From assembly GCF_027942865.1 (NCBI RefSeq), contig NC_134515.1, forward strand, positions 11,089,339 to 11,153,338: 64,000 bases of DNA, read 5' to 3'. This DNA comes from Odontesthes bonariensis (Eukaryota > Chordata > Actinopteri > Atheriniformes > Atherinopsidae). Position 1 is the first letter of the stretch; the number at the start of each line of letters is the position of its first letter. Shown piece by piece: positions 25,615 through 38,040 of the stretch. The position numbers were made by a program, and so were the translations under genes. The notes beneath the pieces are model-generated. The model was not told the DNA's origin. It searched no databases and saw nothing but the letters and a program-made list of their open reading frames with translations.

Positions 25615-26257
25615 TAGGGCTGGGCGAGTTAACTCGTTATTATCGCGTTAACTTGCTAATTATTTAACGCTGATAAATATTTTATCGCGCATTAACGCAG
25701 TTTTTTTAAATTATTATTATTATATATATTTTTTTTTAAATTTATTTTATTATTGTAAAAGTCTCTTGCTGTCTGCTGCGGAACCGGAAAAGAAAGTAAT
25801 TGGCGGATCCACCAAACATGGAGAAGGGTACGGAACTTTTACTCGGCCATTTTCATTTTAAAGTTCTTCCAGACGGCGGAGTCGACAGAACCAAAGTCAT
25901 CTGTAAACACTGCCAAGTTGAATTGTCTTCTCAGCGTAGTAGTTCCAGTCTAAAATATCACTTAAAGGCAAAACACACAACTGATAGCAGCAAGTCATTC
26001 AAGGAAACAGACAGTGGAGCGAGGCTTCTACATAAAAACTACAGAAAGATGCTGATGTTAAAAGTGTGTTTGCACAACAAATGTTATGGCACTTTCATTC
26101 ATATGGCAGCACATTTAAAATAAAACTAAATGCTAAAGGCTATACACTACTTTTGAATTAATTTTTGGATTTTGCGTACAAATGCGATTAATCGTGATTA
26201 ATCAGGGAAATCATGTGATTAATTAGATTAAAAAACTTTAATCGTTGCCCAAACCTA
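25615..26257 (+). mobile_element. hAT-type BED-finger element, copy 4
   Basis: This is the cleanest copy, 643 bp, with ends TAGGGCTGGGC and GCCCAAACCTA. Flanking octamers ATAAGAAT and ATAAAAAT agree at 7 of 8 positions, as expected for a hAT target duplication. It has no nested insert. Confidence 0.85.
25818..26123 (+). pseudogene. BED zinc-finger N-terminal remnant, hAT copy 4
   Basis: From the ATG at 25818 it encodes the same 101-residue BED-finger fragment as 5289-5594 (CKHC and LKYHLKAKH visible), with only a few substitutions. There is no catalytic domain. Preservation of an open frame in two copies may simply reflect young age. Confidence 0.75.
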
Positions 26258-26325
26258 ATAAAAATCCAACCTTGGCTCAAGCCTTTTGGATTATCCCAGT
26301 TTACACTGTCAAACTCACCACATAC

Positions 26326-26972
26326 TTAAAGGATAAGACCGTTTTTTTGACATTGGGCCCTTAATTTCACATTATAACATGATGTTCTACTCACCCCTGC
26401 TTGTTGTTGGTAATTTGGAGCTGTTCCGAAGATATTCGCGAGGCGTCTGGCTGCTCTCTTGAGATATTCGGTCATGAAACGGTTTCCTATGGGCAAGCTT
26501 ATACAGGCACAAACTATGCTGTTTATAATTTATTAATTACTGTACACTAGCACTGATAACGTGGAGGTGCGTCGCTTACTTAAAAAAATCCGGGTTAATG
26601 TAATTTTGAATTTTACCCGAATGAATAAATAGGCAGCAGGTCTGTGGGCTGTCTGTGGCAGTAGCACGACGAGGACGTCAGTAACACCCACTTTACGACA
26701 AAAATTCAAAATTACAGTAACCAGGATTTTTTTAAGTAAGCGACGCACCTCCACGTTATCAGTGCTAATGTAGAGTAATTAATAAAATATTGTGTAACGT
26801 TGCCCATAGGAAACCATTTCATGGCGGAATATCTCAAGAGAGCAGCCAGACGCCTCACGAATATCTTCGGAACAGCTCCAAATTACCAACAACAAGCAGG
26901 GGTGAGTAGAACATCATGTTATAATGTGAAATCAAGGGCCCAATGTCAAAAAAAAATGGTCTTATCCTTTAA
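26326..26972. mobile_element. TTAA-flanked foldback element
   Basis: TTAA at 26326-26329 and 26969-26972 flanks inverted ends AGGATAAGACC and GGTCTTATCCT. The arms are about 280 bp and diverge only slightly; the spacer is near 26620-26690. No transposase frame is present. Confidence 0.85.
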
Positions 26973-27269
26973 CTCTGTCATTGCAATTCTGGTCCAAAGG
27001 TCTTCTTGTCTGCTAACCTTTCAAGTCATTCACTTCCATCCCATTATTTAAAACTGTCTTCTTAAAACCTTATCAGAGGTCTCAACCATCTCCTATTTCT
27101 AACATAACTATTTTTAACAAATGAAGTATGAATAAATGCTGGTTATAGAGGAGCATTTTAACATCTAAACCTCACCTTCTACTTATAAAGACCCCCTCTG
27201 CTCTTGTTTGGCCAAGTGCTACAGAGCCATAAGCTGGGCTAAGAACTGGGAGCATAGCTTTATTTATTT

Positions 27270-27730
27270 ACAGCTCATTCACTCCGTGCTCTGTGACGGT
27301 CGGCTAACTTCACACAGAGTTTGCTACTGCTAGTTTTGTGCAACATGGCGAGATATTTATCAGATTTTGACGACATGGACGACGACTTTTGAGTACGATG
27401 GACGTCCTTACCGGAGCAGTGCTGCCCCCGATAACAACAACACGGCAGCTCTGCAATAACAGTGCAATAGTACGCGCTCATTCATTCATTGGTCTTAAAG
27501 TATTGGTGAAACAAAGACAGATAATGCCTTATTTAGAGGCTGTATTGTCTCTGCCCTGTTCTCTCCCGTTATATGGATATATGCCGATCGCCAGTGATCT
27601 AAATATCTTCCGAAGGACGGCAACTTTCACCAAACTGTTATCGGTGAGTAGATGAACGTATTTTATGCCAGAAATAAGGTCCAGGGGTTAAAAAATCCAA
27701 ACTTCCCCTTAAAAGTCTGTGAAAGCTAAT
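27270..27730 (+). repeat. repeat family with 'YDGRPYR' mini-exon, copy 2 (inverted)
   Basis: Largely matches the complement of 530-840 and, in direct orientation, the mini-exon region. The frame starts MARYLSDFDDMDDDF and is then broken by an extra T, so YDGRPYR is out of frame. The segments are arranged differently in the two copies. Confidence 0.6.
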
Positions 27731-28182
27731 GCATTGCGTGTAATTGCACTGTTATTGCACTGAACTGCCTTGCACTACAGTTATACCTAATCCTTAACCT
27801 GCCTACTCTGATATTGCAATATTGCACTATTGCACAATTCTCACCCTCTTCAATTATATCAATTGCATTATTGCATTTTTCTTGTACCTGTTGAGGTGTC
27901 CATGACCATAGTACACTGACAGGGACAAGAAGAAGGCGGACATTCCCAGCATTCCCACCCATAGTGTCTATTTATTGCAAATGTACATACTGTATTTATT
28001 ATTCTCATACACATCCCTATTTACCACCCATACTCAATTCCATTCTTACTGTTCTGCATTTCTAATTTTTATTCTTTTATGTTATTGTTGAGTGTTGTAC
28101 TTTGCGAGTGAAGTTTACCGGAGTCAAATTCCTTGTTTGTTTAGTCAAACCTGGCCAATAAAGCTGATTCTGATTCTGATAA
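27731..28182 (+). mobile_element. LINE 3' tail with TGATTC terminal repeats
   Basis: Ends CCAATAAAGCTGATTCTGATTCTGAT, the short-repeat 3' terminus typical of CR1/L2-type LINEs in fish. Upstream is AT-rich noncoding sequence with ATTGCAC repeats. No coding part remains. Confidence 0.55.
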
Positions 28183-29515
28183 AGGCTAAAATAGTGTTGT
28201 TGGCTGAATTATACTGCACATCAGTTTTTTCTCTATTTAGTTCAAAGTCACCAACCACAAAACCACTTAAGAGTTATGCTAAATATTACTTGGATAATAG
28301 GAGAACATGAATGGCTCTCTTTTTCAGCATTTACTTTTCATTTAATCTCTTCTTATTACGTACCCCAAATCTACAGCATTTCCCACAACACACCTCCTTA
28401 CTCTTGCCTCTCTGGGCAACACTTACATTTCATACCTCCCTCCTTCTACTTTTAGTGTTTTGATCCTCACCATGTCCTTTCTCCATCCTCACCTCCTCTC
28501 CCAGTCATCACCCCTTTCTTCCCCGGAGAGCTACAGAGCAAATTCAGCTTCCATGCCCTCCAACTTATGTCACCCCTTCCTTGAATGCCTGTTTGGTGCC
28601 TGACTGACGGCAGCAGCTGATACTGCACTCAGATTTTCCAGAAAAAGTCCTTCTCTAGCTGGGTGAAAGAAAAAGGTGTAAATATGTGAGAGGACTTTAG
28701 ATGAGGTATGAGAGAAAAATGCTCTCCCTCTTATTATATATTTTTGTTTCTATCTTCTTCTCCTTCTCTTTCCACCCTCTTACTCTACCTCCTTCTATTC
28801 CTGGACATTCCCCCGAACAGCTGAGCCTTCTAGACAAACACCCCCTAAATAAGGCTGGAGCTATGCCATTGCTCCTCCCCCTGAGCTCTCTGCCCCTCCG
28901 TTGTGATCCTTTTGCTCTTCTAATGTCTCCTGCCCTTTTCTCTGCCTTTTCCCAACTGTTTCCCAACCAAGGAGGCAGGTTAAAAGAACGTGAAACATCT
29001 CATCAGGCTTTCGGTTTCTTAAATTTGTGTTGATGTCATTTCAGACACTTTACATGACACGTATTTAATGTCACAGTGGATTTTGAAACGAAAGGAGCGG
29101 GATTAAAGCTGTCTATTTAGAATTTATTTGATTTTAGGCTGAACTTTAGCATTTATCCTCTTCTTGTAGATGTATTAGGACAGAGTTCTGTGCAGTCTCT
29201 TTTGGTTTAGCAAACAATGGTCCTCTGAGTTTTTGTTTTTTTAACGCAACCACAGGGTGATTATAGGTGATTTATCTCGATAACTAACAGGTGCTTCTAA
29301 ATTTCCCTTCAGGATGACATGTGATTGTTGTCACAATACGGTTGTTTCTCCTTTAGCATCATCCAATAGGACAAAAACCACCATGTCCCCTAAGCTTTGT
29401 GTTTCATGGCTCGAGTTTAGCATTTGCCAACAAAAATCTGAACAAGAGAACAGGGTGGAGCGGGAGAGTTTTTCTTTAAAGTAGATTTAATAAAAATACA
29501 TATCTTTTAGGAAAT
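28183..29515. other. no gene recognised
   Basis: Mostly pyrimidine-rich unique sequence. A 110-codon frame at 28701-29033 begins with a hydrophobic stretch but lacks splice, homology or codon support and is probably chance. Confidence 0.4.
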
Positions 29516-29885
29516 ATACACTACCATTCAAAAGTTTGGGGTCACTTTATTTTTCAAAGAAAAGCACTGTTTTTTTTCAATGAAGATAACATCAAATCAA
29601 TCAGAAATACACTCTATACATTCTTAATGTGGTAAATGATTATTCTAGGTGGAAATGTTTGTTTTTTTAATTAAATATCTGCATAGGTGTATCGAGGCCC
29701 ATTGCCAGCAATTATCACACCAGTCTTCTAATGGTACACTGTGTTTGCTAATTGCCATAGAAGACTAATGGATGATTAGAAAACCCTTGAAAACCCTTGT
29801 TCAATTATGTTATCACAGCTGAAAACTCTTGCTGGTGAGAGAAGCTATAAAACTGGCGTTCCTTTGAGCTACTTGTGTTGGGTTT
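29516..29885. mobile_element. DNA transposon end, Tc1-like
   Basis: Begins TACACTACCATTCAAAAGTT, followed by TGGGGTCACTT, which I recognise as a terminal repeat common in fish and attributed to Tc1/mariner-like elements. The matching opposite terminus is not visible, so the copy is probably truncated. Confidence 0.45.
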
Positions 29886-30082
29886 CCAGGAGTTGTTTTG
29901 TCTCCCCTCATCAGGGAGAAGCATTTAAGGAGCATGCTGCCAGTCCTTCCGCGCCTGAGTGTTAGCCATATGTGGTAACTTCAAGTCTCTTACCCTTTTT
30001 GTGATCCTTCCATGAGTATTTACTTGTCCTGTCTTTGTTCCCTGAGGTTATTTCCCGTCCTGGTTAAGCCAAGCCTGGTTAC

Positions 30083-30790
30083 TAGTGATGGCAAAATGAG
30101 GCTTTTTGAAGCATTGAATCATTTTTGAACCATTGTGTCATAAAGTGGTTCACTACCCGAAGCTTCCTTCAATTCCCTTGGGTGACATCTACTGGCAGTA
30201 GCGATTGCTGCACCATACGAAACCCTGCGAATGTGATGCATCTCTTGTGTATATAATAACACTATAATAACACTTATGTATGTATGTGTGTTGCACATAT
30301 GTGTTTTTAGTACCTCATTAAAGATTGATTTTACCCCTGAAACAATAATAATTTAAAAACAATGTGAAAATTTTTGGTTTGTCATTCATATTTTCTTTGG
30401 GAGTGTGCTTGGTGTAATAAAGAGGGTGCTTGTGTTACTTCAGGTGTTTTTATTCAAGAAAAGTAGTTTTTGTAAAGTAGAAGAGCTCAAACGGTTTCTT
30501 TTTTTTTAGACAATTTCTCCAGCTTTGGAAAATACTCTTTCACAGGGAACAGAGGAGGCTGGTGTGACCAGGAACTGTTTGGCTCAAAATATTCCCACAC
30601 TTGGGAACGCTTCCTCGATGGTTGCTCCATGACAGAATAATCCAAAACTCTGAATATCAAGAAACGAGAGCCGTTCGTAACGTATAATACGTGCAGAACG
30701 GGGACATGAACCGGGGCTTCAGCCACCTTGAATACACTGAATCGCGGCAAATGTTCAAAGCTTTAAGCTTAAGCTCTAAACTCTGTAAAC
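30083..30790 (-). mobile_element. internally deleted hAT element
   Basis: The left end TAGTGATGGCAAAATGAGGC is hAT-like. On the minus strand (frame 30750-30487) a BED start RKRSQVWEYF is followed within about 15 residues by LFPVKEYFPKLEKLSKKK. The latter resembles the C-terminal dimerisation segment of hAT transposases. The whole catalytic middle is missing, as in MITEs derived by internal deletion. Confidence 0.65.
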
Positions 30791-32203
30791 TTTAGCAACA
30801 TTTGAAACATTTTCAGGTGAGAAAGTAGTCGTTTAGATCTTCATACGGTGATGAACAAGATGGAAACCCCAGTACCATTGTAAATCTTTGACTTCCATTT
30901 AGTTTTCTCAAGCTGTCTAAGACTCATTCAACCACAAGACTCATCCCCAAAGCTCTTTCAGCTCCTGGCACTGCATGATGGATGATTTCATTTAGCCTAA
31001 GTGGTATGAAAAACGTTGGAAATACATGAAACTCCAATGTTTGGTTGCCATCAAACAGAAATGGTTTCATGTCTAAAAGGGGCATACAATGACTTTGGTA
31101 TTACACTTTCTATACCATTAATTTTTCTTATCCCATTTATGAAAATGACTTTGATTCCTTTTTTAATTTAAAGGCCTTTACCCCACAAAAACATTAAAGT
31201 TGCCTCTCAAGCTAGCATTATTTTCAAATGTCAACAGAAGAACAAACAAAATTAAAACGTTAATTTTTTTAATTTTTAAAAATTAAACATAGCTTAAAGG
31301 CTATGCTATAGCCTTTAAGCTATGTTTAATCAAACTAAAGCTTGGGTGGTATTATTGTATCTTAAAGACATTGTAGTCAATAATTTTGTGTCTCTTTCCT
31401 GGAGTTATTGCTCGGGGAAATAAATATGGAGAGAAAAAGGGGAATAAACCAGAAATAAAAACACTTATAAATTTAAATTGCATTGTAAAGTGAAAAAAAA
31501 AAATAAAGAAGAGATGAGTACATTTTGGGACATATTTGTAAATGTAACACAGAGTTGTGACTATTTTGTGACTAAATTCTCTCCATATTGTGCATTAAAA
31601 GCTCTTGGGCTAAACTTGCCTTTAATCAGTTAAAGTCTACATAACTTGTAAATAATTCTCCTTTCAACAAAATGATTGATTTGAAATGGTCTTTTCCGGA
31701 CTCCAGACCCACAGTTTTTCACATCTAATTATCAGCATTTACTCTGGATCCCCTCATTCCAACCATACATCCATTCATTCCTTTTCTACCTGCTTAATCC
31801 AGTTTAGGGTGAGTGTTTCACCTTGATCAACAGTCAGGGTTACAGAGGTGAGGGAAATCTTTTCTTGATCCAGATCCAGAAAGTAGAATGTGATATGGGA
31901 GAATCGTGGAAAAAAAGACATAATTTTGTTAATGCTAAACAATCTGGAATTATATATGATGCACAGTCTGGTGTGCAACTATTCAAGGTTTGGCTTATAT
32001 GGTTTTATCAGTATATTATTCACAGCTTTTTTAAATTTAGTTGCAAATGTTCATGCAGAATAAACATTTATGTTTACATCATGTATCTGCAACATGATGT
32101 TTTCTGTTTCAGTGGCTGAAATGGCCCCATGCTGCCAGAGTCCTGCCATAGATGACAGAACTGAACCATCTACTGCAGTTATCAGTCTTCAGCAACAGGG
32201 GGG
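30791..32203. other. no gene recognised; perfect small palindrome
   Basis: AT-rich sequence. Two perfect 23-bp inverted arms (31282-31304 and 31308-31330, around AGCTTAAAGGCTAT) with a 3-nt loop can form a cruciform. No coding region is supported. Confidence 0.5.
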
Positions 32204-32211
32204 AGTCTTCT
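32204..32211. repeat. target site duplication, left
   Basis: AGTCTTCT, identical to 39341-39348, directly abutting the inverted end that starts ATGGAGGTAGATTTG. Confidence 0.85.
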
Positions 32212-32224
32212 ATGGAGGTAGATT

Positions 32225-32945
32225 TGTTTCTTTATTATTCAATCAAAAAAAAGGTTGCTTCAATCAAAAAATATATTTTCAATCAAAAAAACCCGTTTCA
32301 ATCAAAGAAAAAAAGTGTTTGAATGCAAAAATATATTTGAGACTCAAAAAAATGCATTTGAACACTATTTTTTTTTGCTTGAAAATGTTTTTTTTGATAG
32401 AAGTGAAGGTTTTTTTGTTTGAAGCAACTTTTTTGATTGAAGTATTGTTGTTTTGTGTTTGGGCCATATTATGGGTAGGACATTTGTGTCTTTATAATTC
32501 AATCAAAAAAGAAGTTGCTTCAAACAAACAAAAAATATTTTCAATAAAAAAATCACTTCAATCAAAAAATAAACCTTTTCAATCATAGAAAAAATGTTTT
32601 TGAATGCAAAAAAATATTTGAGACTCGAAAAATTGCACTTGAACACTTTTTTTTTGATTGAAAATGTTTTCTTTGATTGAAGTAATCTTTTTTGTGTTTG
32701 GACCATGTTATGGGTAGGACATTTGTGTCTTAATTATTCAATCCCAAAAAAGTTGCTTCAATCAAAAAAAAAACATTTTCAATCAAAAAAAAATATTTTC
32801 AATCAAAGAAAAAACTGTTTAAATGCAAAAAAAAAAAAAATCATTTGAAGTGTTTTTTTTTTTGATTGAACTTTCTTTTTTTTTGAATGAAGTGAAAAAA
32901 GTTTTGAAGTCGTTTTTTTTTTAAATCATTTTGACACAAACGTAC
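32225..32945. repeat. subterminal repeat array, left arm
   Basis: Three units of about 240 bp. Unit borders are marked by GGGTAGGACATTTGTGTCTT (near 32473 and 32713). Each is internally palindromic: TTCAATCAAAAAA blocks on one side and TTTTTTGATTGAA blocks on the other. The mirror image is at about 38610-39327. Confidence 0.8.
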
Positions 32946-33526
32946 CGCAGTGGGCGGGTGCTTCCCCATTGGTCAGACATGTTTGAGTGACAAGTGTCTA
33001 CACCAACGACGTCTTTCTGACAAGCAAGTCATGGTCGCCACTCGCCAGCGAGCCAGGAAGCAGTGGTCAGGCAGTGGTGGAGTTGTTGTTAAGTAGATAA
33101 AACCGTATTAAAATGATTGGTGTCACGTTATTAGCCTACTCTGTTTGATATTTCGATTAAACATACAGCTTGCTAACTTAGCTCACGTTGACTAATTTGT
33201 GTGATTGTGTTAGATATCTGACGCCTCATATTGTCAGGCAGGCTAGCAGGGTGCGCTAACGGCTAATTGAATTGTTTATTTCACTTAAGTAACGTTACAG
33301 AGGCTTGCTATGTGCTAGTGCTATATTGTGTTATAATACGTAACGTCATTAGTGGTCAAACAACAGTCCACAGGCCAACTGTTGCCCACAGCGCTGCCTG
33401 TTTAGCAGCAACAGGTCATGCAGAGCCTGAGTCTATCTTCTCACACAGCCCACAGGATTACACGACGCTGAAGTTGGCATCCGATTCGCCAGCCTCCGAT
33501 TCGCGCATTAAAGGGGTGGGCATAAA

Positions 33527-34220
33527 GGGCCATTTCACTGCTTTTTTGCATTTTGATCGACCAAAACAAGGTCCTATATGGAAGCTACAAAAGTTACACT
33601 GCTCAAATCTGGATGGAATTATTCTAAAGAGGCTATAGATTCATTAAAATCTTGTTTGGGATTTGTGAAACCTTTTTCTGATTTGTAAAAATACAGAACA
33701 GGGCCATTTCACTTCTTTTTTGTTATTCTGATCACCCTGAACTGGGTCCTGTATGGAAACTACATTACTTAGACAGCTCAAATCTTGATATAATTATTCT
33801 AAAGAGGCTATAGATTCATTAAAACCTTGTTTGGGATTTGTGAAACCTTTTTCTGATTTGTGAAAATACAGAACAGGGCCATTTCACTGCTTTTTTTGCA
33901 TTTTGATCGACCAAAACAAGGTCCTGTATGGAAACTACAAAAGTTACACTGATCAAATCTGGATGGAATTATTCTAAAGAGGTTGTAGATTCATTAAAAT
34001 CTTGTTTGGGATTTGTGAAACCTTTTTCTGATTTGTGAAAATACAGAACAGGGCCATTTCACTGCTTTTTTGTTATTCTGATCACCCTGAACTGGGTCCT
34101 GTATGGAAACTACATTACTTAGACAGCTCAAATCTGGATAGAATTATTCTAAAGAGGGTACAGAGTCTTTAAAACACATTTTATTATTTGTGAAAACTTT
34201 ATTTGGTCATTGAAAATTCA
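33527..34220. repeat. tandem repeat, about 175 bp x 4, left arm
   Basis: Units begin GGGCCATTTCAC at 33527, 33701, 33875 and 34051, giving periods of 174-176 bp. Two slightly different unit types alternate (DNA reading TTGATCGACC or CTGATCACCC), suggesting a higher-order dimer. Confidence 0.85.
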
Positions 34221-35140
34221 AAAAGTTCCTCTGAGCTTTCTTTCTTCTTTTCATTTGGACCATCCAAAACCAGAACCTGTATGAAAAATGATTAAATATG
34301 GGTTTAATCATTGATCACATGATATAAATGATATCAAACACACTTTAGAATTTGTGAAACCTTTCTTTGTCCCAAAATTCACTGGAGTCCTCGCCTCTCC
34401 ATGTTCATTTTAATTTCCATGAGGATCTCCTGTCTTTCACTACATAGGAAAAAGAAAAAGTTCATGCATTTTACGTCACTAACTACTTACAAGAGTCTTC
34501 TTTACTTGTTGACTTTATTATCATGTTCTTTTATCTAGAAACAATGACTTCTCTCACCTTTCTTCCATCTGCCCGTGGTCAACCTCTGCCACCGATTCAA
34601 TCCGTTTCATTTTTCTGACTACTTCCAGAGCCTTTATTGTTGCCTGCATCAGACATCCCATAGTCCAACCATTAATATGCTCTATTCTGTATTGGATGCT
34701 TTGATGAAATCTGCATCACACATTTATTGCTGTCATCTCATGAATCTTTCCACTAACATGTGCTATCATTTCAGACCCTGCTTGTCTTCTCCTGCTCCCA
34801 TCATAGTCATCTTACCTCCCATCTGAGTGCAGACAGGACCTTCTTCATCCCATTATTAACACTATCTTAGATGTCTGTAAAACAACTGTTCAACATTGTC
34901 TTTGCCTTGCAGCCCTTTAGCCTATTTGTGAATGTGATAACCTGCCATTGTAATAATGAGATTAAAAACTGTCTATTTGGCTAAAGTTTGTTTCCAGTTG
35001 CCATTTTACAAGACACGTCAAGAAAATAAAAATTAATTTTATTTGACATATTTAATGTAAAATAATGGGTGGTTAAGACCAACAGTAATCATTAGGTTGT
35101 GCTTACATGATTTAGAATACTGTACATGGACATATGTATC

Positions 35141-35956
35141 TGTTAGGATGGCCATGTAGCAGCTGGATACGCAAGGTAGGAGGCTTGAGGCAGAGGTAGT
35201 GATGAACCAACCGGGTGTTTTATTCACCAACATTTACATCAATCATACACTTTAACATGGACACATACTGCGGACCAGGAGCACTGTGGTCCTAGCAGCA
35301 TTCGTAGTAACAGGACCAACTCTCTCACGTGGTCCAACTGGCAGCCTTATATCCTACTCTGGCTCCACCAACCAAACCCGTAGGGGATTCTGCTCCTCCC
35401 ATTACACATCCCCATAACAACAACACACAAAAACCTTAAAATACATTTACCCTCTATTATAAAATCAATCAATTCCTAGCATGTCTAAACAAAAGTACCA
35501 AATCTACCAAAGACTTCCCCTAACTGATTCTGGTGCACTCCCCCCTACACTAATCAGCACATGGTACGACCCGGAACCTTCAAACGCTGCAGACTGAATG
35601 TAGGGACTCTTTTGACTGAGCACCCTGGAGAGGAGACATAGGTGAATGACTTTACACACAAATTTCAGAATTCACAATTCCAAACAGCATAGTCACCTCA
35701 CAGTTTATCACATCCTTTAGCTACACGTATCCTTATCACAGAGCATTTCAGGCTACTAACTGACTGGATGTTTCCCTTTACAGGCCTGGTCCCCCCTCAC
35801 TCCCCGCTGAGGGCAACACAGGACCTGCACACCCACCTGTTGTTAATATACACATTCAATAAAACATTTGACAATTTATTTATGCCACATTATTAAAAAT
35901 ACTACTCATGTGACCTCAAAGACCAAAAGTCAGTAATGAAGATTACCTTCATTACA
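35141..35956 (-). mobile_element. probable solo LTR in the foldback loop
   Basis: On the minus strand it begins TGTAATGAAGG and ends CCATCCTAACA, so it has the TG...CA ends of an LTR. A TATA-like GGATATAAGG (complement near 35346-35355) precedes an AATAAA (complement near 35219-35224) in the correct order. Flanking pentamers GTATC and GTAGC agree at 4 of 5 positions. It contains no coding sequence. The family is not identified. Confidence 0.6.
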
Positions 35957-37144
35957 GTAGCCCATTTTCCCATTGTAATTTATTTTACTCTACTCTGGAG
36001 CCACAACAACACTACACATTTTTAACTGACCAAACTACACACTGTTCTATCTATATTACAACAACTTAACAAGAAGTTTATTTCTCACTGGCAACCACTT
36101 GGAGATATGAAGAAATAGTTTAACCCAAAAGACATCTTCAACATTCCAGAAAGACAAATCTTGATTAAGTAAATGTATTTCAACCTTACATTCACAAATT
36201 GTCTGGTATAGGGTGAACTCTAACAGCAAAATGTAATGTTTAATATCCAATTCATCAGTGCACATAACACATAATGGCAAAATACTACAGGTTTGATAGA
36301 CGATATAATCAGGAAGTTGTGGTACAGTATCTAAGATAGTGTTAATAATGGGATGAAGAAGGTCCTGTCTGCACTCAGATGGGAGGTAAGATGACTATGA
36401 TGGGAGCAGGAGAAGACAAGCAGGGTCTGAAATGATAGCACATGTTAGTGGAAAGATTCATGAGATGACAGCAATAAATGTGTGATGCAGATTTCATCAA
36501 AGCATCCAATACAGAATAGAGCATATTAATGGTTGGACTATGGGATGTCTGATGCAGGCAACAATAAAGGCTCTGGAAGTAGTCAGAAAAATGAAACGGA
36601 TTGAATCGGTGGCAGAGGTTGACCACGGGCAGATGGAAGAAAGGTGAGAGAAGTCATTGTTTCTAGATAAAAGAACATGATAATAAAGTCAACAAGTAAA
36701 GAAGACTCTTGTAAGTAGTTAGTGACGTAAAATGCATGAACTTTTTCTTTTTCCTATGTAGTGAAAGACAGGAGATCCTCATGGAAATTAAAATGAACAT
36801 GGAGAGGCGAGGACTCCTGTGAATTTTGGGACAAAGAAAGGTTTCACAAATTCTAAAGTGTGTTTGATATCATTTATATCATGTGATCAATGATTAAACC
36901 CATATTTAATCATTTTTCATACAGGTTCTGGTTTTGGATGGTCCAAATGAAAAGAAGAAAGAAAGCTCAGAGGAACTTTTTGAATTTTCAATGACCAAAT
37001 AAAGTTTTCACAAATAATAAAATGTGTTTTAAAGACTCTGTACCCTCTTTAGAATAATTCTATCCAGATTTGAGCAGTCTAAGTAATATAGTTTCCATAC
37101 AGGATCCAGTTCAGGGTGATCAGAATACCAAAAAAGCAGTGAAA

Positions 37145-38040
37145 TGGCCCTGTTCTGTATTTTCACAAATCAGAAAAAGGTTTCACAAATCCCAAACAAG
37201 GTTTTAATGAATCTATAGCCTCTTTAGAATAATTATATCAAGATTTGAGCAGTCTAAGTAATATAGTTTCCATACAGGACCCAGTTCAGGGTGATCAGAA
37301 TACCAAAAAAGCAGTGAAATGGCCCTGTTCTTTATTTTCACAAATCAGAAAAAGGTTTCACAAATCCCAAACAAGGTTTTAATGAATCTATAGCCTCTTT
37401 AGAATAATTCCATCCAGATTTGAGCAGTCTAAGTAATGTAGTTTCCATACAGGACCAAGTTCAGGGTGATCAGAATACCAAAAAAGCAGTGAAATGGCCC
37501 TATTCTGCATTTTCACAAATCAGAAAAAGGTTTCACAAATCCCAAACAAGGTTTTAATGAATCTATAGCCTCTTTAGAATAATTATATCAAGATTTGAGC
37601 TGTCTAAGTAATATAGTTTCCATACAGGACCCAGTTCAGGGTGATCAGAATAACAAAAAAGCAGTGAAATGGCCCTGTTCTGTATTTTCACAAATCAGAA
37701 AAAGGTTTCACAAATCCCAAACAAGGTTTTAATGAATCTATAGCCTCTTTAGAATAATTATATCAAGATTTGAGCTGTCTAAGTAATGTAGTTTCCATAC
37801 AGGACCCAGTTCAGGGTGATCAGAATAACAAAAAAGAAGTGAAATGGCCCTGTTCTGTATTTTTACAAATCAGAAAAAGGTTTCACAAATCCCAAACAAG
37901 ATTTTAATGAATCTATAGCCTCTTTAGAATAATTCCATCCAGATTTGAGCAGTGTAACTTTTGTAGTTTCCATATAGGACCTTGTTTTGGTCGATCAAAA
38001 TGCAAAAAAGCAGTGAAATGGCCCTTTATGCCCACCCCTT
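37145..38040. repeat. tandem repeat, about 175 bp, right arm
   Basis: The inverted counterpart of 33527-34220, but with six unit starts (GTGAAATGGCCC near 37141, 37316, 37492, 37667, 37842 and 38018). The two extra units account for the roughly 350-bp difference in arm length. Confidence 0.85.

Noticed and set aside
28701-29033. 110-residue frame with hydrophobic start
   Set aside because: Pyrimidine-rich chance frame; antisense is also open, and no splice or homology is seen.
32279-32706. Lysine/phenylalanine-rich frames in the foldback arm
   Set aside because: Low-complexity translation of TTCAATCAAAAAA repeats, mirrored on the other strand at 38846-39273.
33267-33638. A 123-residue frame repeated at 37913-38284
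   Set aside because: As a protein: its 3' half runs into the 175-bp tandem repeat and the identity only reflects the identical arms. No domain recognised, so not listed as a gene.
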